Below are positions 60,348 through 64,000 of a stretch of DNA of 64,000 nucleotides, piece after piece. Made by a program: the position numbers and the translations under genes. Source of the DNA: Thermocoleostomius sinensis A174 (GTDB lineage Bacteria; Cyanobacteriota; Cyanobacteriia; Elainellales; Elainellaceae); assembly GCF_026802175.1 (NCBI RefSeq), contig NZ_CP113797.1, positions 5,371,026 through 5,435,025 on the forward strand. The letters are read 5' to 3'. The notes under the pieces were generated by a model. The model saw nothing but the letters and a program-made list of their open reading frames with translations, was not told where the DNA came from and did no database searches. Within the stretch, counting starts at the first letter, position 1. Every line of letters begins with the position of its first letter.

Positions 60348-60367
60348 GGGCGCTCGACAAAGCGCCC
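60348..60367. terminator. GC-rich hairpin after comB
   Basis: GGGCGCT (60348-60354) pairs perfectly with AGCGCCC (60361-60367) around a 6-base loop, 64 bases after comB and upstream of the convergent pentapeptide gene's end. No T-run follows. It is a plausible transcript end for comB. Confidence 0.45.
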
Positions 60368-60579
60368 TTGTCGCACCTTACAGATTTAAGGATTTGTCGC
60401 AATCGCTATTTTGCTCGGCATGGCGACAAGTGGATATAGCCGTTGGATGTAGCAGTAAAATGATGAGGATGATTCGGACTGTTTTGTGCCCTAAATCCAT
60501 TCGTGTCGAATGTTAGCTATCTGAAATTGTTCGCCCGAAATTGTCCTCACTCACTGATCCCACTGATTCTGTTGCCAGG

Positions 60580-61512
60580 CTAATTCAAAGAATTACCATT
60601 CCACACATTTCGATCCCATTTTGTGTTCGTTAGAATTGCATCGCTAAAGTCGGTGCTTTTGAGGACAGCCCGGCTGAAGTCGGCATCTGTTAAATCGGCT
60701 CCTCGGAAACTGGTACCCCATTTAGTAGCCAAAAAATTGGCAATGGTCCAGGTAATGGTGTGCTTGCGATCGCCCTTGAGGGTACGCCATCCTACATAGC
60801 CTGCTAGGGGAAGTACAATGGCTGCTACGGCTATGGCTGAGGCAATGCTGCTGGTAGGCACCGTTGCCTCGGTATAAACCAGTGCCAGCGCAAAGGAACC
60901 GATAAATCCTCCGGCTACAACTAAAGCGATCGTAATCCGAAAGGCTAGTACCGCTGCCACCATCAGCGAACTCACCGCCGCCGTCGCTCCAGCCACCAGC
61001 GAGTTTACAGCAATAGCCGCCGCCACGCTGCCAGCAAACGGTACGGCCGCTGAGCTAATCAACGCTCCAACCGTGGCAATGACGAAGGCGAGCGCAAAGA
61101 TGCCAAAGCCCACCGCCATATTGCGCGTCAGAGACACAAACGTGAACCCCATAATCACAATCGGTGTAATCCAAGCGAAAGCCGCTTCATCGGTTTCATC
61201 CACCGCCACAAACCGAACTTCGGCAAACGCGCCGATAATTCCCGCCACAACACCTAACACGATCGCTGCCACAATCAACACAGCCAACAAAGTCATTGCC
61301 TGCCGTTTCTGTAAGCCAGCCGTGACATTAGTAAAGTTCACCCCTGTAAGGATGGCATTGGTAAAATCTGCCCCTCGAATATCACATCCACTGAAATCAC
61401 AACCAGACAAATCCTCCCCTCGGAAACATTTTCCTTTGAGGTTTTGCCGACGGAAGTTGCGCTCACCTAGTTCATAAAGCCACACAACTTCTTCTTTGCG
61501 CGTATTTTTCAT
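60580..61512 (-). CDS. Pentapeptide-repeat membrane protein
   Basis: This protein has 310 residues from ATG 61512. Short pentapeptide-repeat blocks flank a hydrophobic core. The N-terminal block (about 17-60) reads FRGEDLSGCDFSGCDIRGAD and the C-terminal block (about 270-305) reads FRGADLTDADFSRAVLKSTD. Between them lie about five to six Ala/Val/Gly-rich membrane spans (for example LLAVLIVAAIVLGVVAGIIGAF). This arrangement is widespread in cyanobacteria with no known function. GGTAGGGG precedes the chosen ATG; a longer frame from 61566 lacks support. Confidence 0.82.
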   Translation of the reverse strand: MKNTRKEEVVWLYELGERNFRRQNLKGKCFRGEDLSGCDFSGCDIRGADFTNAILTGVNFTNVTAGLQKRQAMTLLAVLIVAAIVLGVVAGIIGAFAEVRFVAVDETDEAAFAWITPIVIMGFTFVSLTRNMAVGFGIFALAFVIATVGALISSAAVPFAGSVAAAIAVNSLVAGATAAVSSLMVAAVLAFRITIALVVAGGFIGSFALALVYTEATVPTSSIASAIAVAAIVLPLAGYVGWRTLKGDRKHTITWTIANFLATKWGTSFRGADLTDADFSRAVLKSTDFSDAILTNTKWDRNVWNGNSLN

Positions 61513-61986
61513 GGCCCCTACCTCATCAAACAGTTGCCCTAAACATGACGGATAGGCACCCTGCAACTGAACAAAAACCCTGAGATAAATAGAACCAACC
61601 GTACGCAGATTAAGACGTAGTTAAAATCAACATAACGGTCAAGCTTAGCAATTAAAATGAATGATTCAGGTTTTGCACTGTTAGTTTCTAGATACAGTGA
61701 GTTTATTAACTGCTCGGAGTCCGATCGAGATTGGGAACACAACCATGCATCAACACAATGAACCCGTATGGTGCTGTATCAAGCGGTATCAAAAATTAAC
61801 CCTGATCACATTTCACTTATTCTTTACAGGCTACTCCAAGTTTCTTAATTTTTCCACTGTCTGTTGCGGCGTAAACTATTTGACTTAGCTAGCACTGAAG
61901 AGTGGGGCTGCTGGAAAACCGTATCCAAAACTATAATCCAAAATTATAGGACGTGGTCAAGGCGTAACGTTCAACTTGCACGATGG
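61513..61986. other. Spacer without recognisable genes
   Basis: This lies between the start of the pentapeptide gene and the end of tldD. It is AT-rich, with only short frames of about 60 residues that have no support. It should contain the pentapeptide gene promoter and the tldD terminator, but I see no distinct element. Confidence 0.4.
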
Positions 61987-63393
61987 TCAGTCGATTGCCT
62001 CGCCACCAACCACTACATTGCGAATTCTGAGACTAGGTCCGCCCACGCCAACGGCTAAGCCACTTTGCCCTCCTTTGCCACAGCCGCCCGATTCATCCCA
62101 GAAGAAGTCATTGCCGATTGCTTCAATGTCTGCCAGGGTCGTAAACACATTGCCAGACAAATTCACGTCACGGACAGGTTCTGCAATTTCACCGTTGCGA
62201 ATCATCCAGGCTTCCCCGGCTGCAAAGGTAAACATTTCGCCGTTGGTCATTCCCCCTAACCAATTACGGGCATACACCCCTTCCTTGATATCGGCAAACA
62301 AGTCGGTCACGGGGGTTTTTCCAGGTTCAATCCAAGTGTTGGTCATGCGCACGATCGGCGGGTAATGATAATCTAAACAGCGAGCGTTACCCGTAGGGGA
62401 TTCACCAAGTTTGCCAGCGGTTTCCCGAGAGTGCAGCCGACCAACCAACACCCCATCTTTGATTAACTGAGTGGTGGTTGCTGGTACCCCTTCGTCATCG
62501 TAATAATAGCTACCTCGGTGTCCTTCTGGGGCGGCTCCATCAAAGATCTGTAACTCTGATGAGCCAAACCGCCGACCTAGAGTCATCACCTCCAGCAGGT
62601 CAGGATTTTCATAGGTCATATCAGCCTCCGACAAATGTCCAAAGGCCTCATGCACAAATAAGCCAGACAAAATTGGGTCAATCACCACCGTGTAGGTATT
62701 ACCTTTAACCGATGGTAACGCCAACGCATCCACAGCCCGTTGAGCGGTTCCTCGCACCTGCTCATCCAGGTTCGCTAAATCTTCATAGGCTTTACGAGAG
62801 CCAGTGGTTTCTCGCCCAGTTTGAACGGTTTCACCATGGCGAGCAGTGGCAGCAAAGCGCATTTCCAAATCAACCCACGATTGTTCAATCAATGTTCCGT
62901 CAGAGGTTGCCAACACAATGCGTTGAGCACTATCGCCATAGCGAACCGAGGTGGTGGTAATCCGATCGTCTACACTTCTGAGAATTTCAGCATAGCGATG
63001 GCAGAGATGCTTTTTTTGAGCTAAGGGAATATGACGCGGATCGATACCTGTTATCGGAATTTGCCGAGAATCTTGGATCGAGGGCACCGGGGCCAACAGC
63101 GTTTCTTCGTCTCCAACCAACCGGGCTGCGGCGATCGCTTCTTCAATGTGTTGATTGAGGTTGCTTAAGCGGTTGAAGCTGGCAAATCCCCACCCACCCT
63201 TATAGCAGGCACGAACCTGTCCTCCAATAGAAATTCCTTCACTTAAAGTCTCTATCCTACTGCCGCGCAGCAAAATGTCAGTGCCCTCGGCTTCCTCCAA
63301 GCGAATAGCCAGGTAGTCTACTTGAGCTTGGTAGCGACGAATCAAATCCGTCAACACGTTCTTGGCATCAGCCAGCAGAGTCGGCATCATCAT
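61987..63393 (-). CDS. tldD: TldD-family metalloprotease
   Basis: This 468-residue member of the TldD/PmbA family has the zinc motif HEAFGHLSEAD (HExxxH) in SGLFVHEAFGH and the downstream GTFVHDDEG-like region, here YYYDDEGVPATTTQLIKDGV. It also has the conserved RMTNTWIEPG and a C-terminal GCGKGGQSGLAVGVGGPSLRIRNV. TldD with its partner TldE degrades small unfolded peptides and processes some RiPPs. No tldE partner lies in the window. Three ATGs occur in a row; the first (63393) is given, and a GTG at 63396 is in frame. Confidence 0.93.
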   Translation of the reverse strand: MMMPTLLADAKNVLTDLIRRYQAQVDYLAIRLEEAEGTDILLRGSRIETLSEGISIGGQVRACYKGGWGFASFNRLSNLNQHIEEAIAAARLVGDEETLLAPVPSIQDSRQIPITGIDPRHIPLAQKKHLCHRYAEILRSVDDRITTTSVRYGDSAQRIVLATSDGTLIEQSWVDLEMRFAATARHGETVQTGRETTGSRKAYEDLANLDEQVRGTAQRAVDALALPSVKGNTYTVVIDPILSGLFVHEAFGHLSEADMTYENPDLLEVMTLGRRFGSSELQIFDGAAPEGHRGSYYYDDEGVPATTTQLIKDGVLVGRLHSRETAGKLGESPTGNARCLDYHYPPIVRMTNTWIEPGKTPVTDLFADIKEGVYARNWLGGMTNGEMFTFAAGEAWMIRNGEIAEPVRDVNLSGNVFTTLADIEAIGNDFFWDESGGCGKGGQSGLAVGVGGPSLRIRNVVVGGEAID

Positions 63394-63492
63394 CACAGGA
63401 TTGAATCACTGATTCTATTTTGTCGCAAAGTGGGGAAGCAATTGTCGTAGGCTGGTAAGAGATGACAAATTCTTAATTTTGCTGTGGTGGCT

Positions 63493-63762
63493 ATGCCAAA
63501 GTATGTGGTGTGGGGACGCTATTGCCAAGACGTGGTAGAAAAACGTGCTCCCCATCGTCAGGCTCATCTCGATCGTCTGACCCAACTGAAAGCATCAGGT
63601 GAATTAGTGACGCTAGGGCCCACTAAGGATTTGACCTTGTTTTTTGGGGTCTATGATGCCGCAGATGAGGCTGCTGTAAAACAGTTAGTAGAAGCCGATC
63701 CCTACTGGCAACATGGCATCTGGACCGATTATCAGGTAAAAGAGTGGATTCAAGCATTCTAG
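63493..63762 (+). CDS. YCII-related protein
   Basis: This 89-residue ferredoxin-like fold protein of the YCII family begins MPKYVVWGRYCQDVVEKRAPHRQAHLDRL. The conserved His of RxxHxxxL is present, as is the DPYWQHGIWTDYQVKEW ending (family pattern DPFxxxGxxxxYxVxxW). Family members are small enzymes or ligand-binding proteins of mostly unknown role. ATG 63493 starts at the conserved first strand; a GTG at 63484 is in frame. It is divergent from tldD. Confidence 0.85.
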   Translation: MPKYVVWGRYCQDVVEKRAPHRQAHLDRLTQLKASGELVTLGPTKDLTLFFGVYDAADEAAVKQLVEADPYWQHGIWTDYQVKEWIQAF

Positions 63763-63786
63763 CGTTCGGCGTTAGCTCAGCCCACC

Positions 63787-64000
63787 TTACGAAGGGGTTG
63801 GTGGATAGGCTGTCCCAAGGGTGTCGCAAAAGGACAGGGCTGTTTGGAAGTCGCTAGTTTGGCAGGGGTAAGCAATGGCTGGACGATCAATCACAATCAG
63901 TTGAACACCCAATTCGGCGGCAATTTGGTACTTGATGTCTTCGCCACCAGCGCTGCCAGAGGCCTTTGTCACAACTTTTGTGATTTGCCATTGTTGCCAT
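63787..64000 (-). CDS. cobK: Precorrin-6A reductase (partial, N-terminus beyond right edge)
   Basis: The visible C-terminal 70 residues read WQITKVVTKASGSAGGEDIK, then LGVQLIVIDRPAIAYP. This is the end of the CobK/CbiJ family (VTKxSGG...K..AA.ELG..VIVIxRP). The enzyme reduces precorrin-6A with NADPH in cobalamin synthesis. The frame stays open to the window edge. It converges on the YCII gene. Confidence 0.82.
   Translation of the reverse strand, partial: WQQWQITKVVTKASGSAGGEDIKYQIAAELGVQLIVIDRPAIAYPCQTSDFQTALSFCDTLGTAYPPTPS

Noticed and set aside
61697-62058. Short plus-strand frames upstream of and overlapping the tldD end
   Set aside because: Under 65 residues, atypical composition, partly antisense to tldD.
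1-64000. CRISPR array
   Set aside because: No regularly spaced repeats of 25-40 bases with unique spacers were seen. The WD40 and heptamer repeats have other explanations.

Overview
The window comes from a cyanobacterium, probably a filamentous or large-genome type. The HIP1 octamer core (GCGATCGC / CGATCG) is scattered through most genes and spacers. The left edge carries a cyanobacterial-type nrtABCD nitrate transporter with the NrtC ATPase/NrtA-like fusion. RbpA-type RRM and DUF4278 small proteins are also present. No rRNA, CRISPR array, intact insertion sequence or prophage structural set (capsid, portal, terminase) was seen.

Layout. (1) 1-5284, minus strand: nrtA-nrtB-nrtC-nrtD, with nrtD cut by the left edge, preceded by a long spacer and a family 2 glycosyltransferase. 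(2) 7453-11617, plus strand: four genes around a 691-residue enzyme that joins three different peptidoglycan hydrolases, plus a membrane protein. (3) 12003-18592: housekeeping and small genes (two tRNA-Leu, an M48 protease whose stop codon lies inside a tRNA gene, a protoglobin, murA, a SpoU methyltransferase, an RRM protein, DUF4278). (4) 18669-25611: an orphan ACP/AONS fusion, a secreted TPR protein and a large STAND ATPase with 14 WD40 repeats.

(5) 25800-54370 is the centre of interest: a contractile injection system (eCIS / thylakoid-anchored CIS-like) locus. It has a sheath, three tube-fold proteins, a CIS tube/LysM-type protein, a VgrG-like spike, the DUF4255 cap protein and the AAA+ ATPase. 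It ends in a 1538-residue DUF4157 cargo protein with an HExxH motif, hydrophobic central segments and a C-terminal deaminase-like toxin module, followed by a candidate immunity or partner gene. Accessory genes not expected in textbook eCIS are embedded in it: a degenerate kinase translationally coupled to a membrane-bound PstS-like binding protein, a 760-residue Pro/Ser-rich protein, and an upstream operon (25800-32784) with two large single-span membrane proteins, one carrying a WD40 propeller. Recognisable gp25-like, baseplate-J-like, PAAR and tape-measure genes are absent, so the rest of the machine is either encoded elsewhere or not recognised here.

The strongest new signal is regulatory. 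The spacer before the 25800 operon and the spacer before the sheath operon, 10.8 kb apart, carry the same module: four direct repeats of about YCTRACYT with start-to-start spacings of exactly 12, 11 and 10 bp, followed at the same distance by a GATATAYC box that could be a -10 element. This layout is typical of OmpR/PhoB-family response regulators and resembles, with one consistent difference, the cyanobacterial Pho box. It ties the membrane-protein operon to the injection system, and a phosphate-type signal would fit the PstS-like protein inside the cluster.

(6) 54505-64000: a PIN-domain remnant, two cyanobacterial hypothetical proteins, coaX, a glycogen-debranching-type enzyme, comB, a pentapeptide-repeat membrane protein, tldD, a YCII protein and the C-terminal end of cobK, cut by the right edge.
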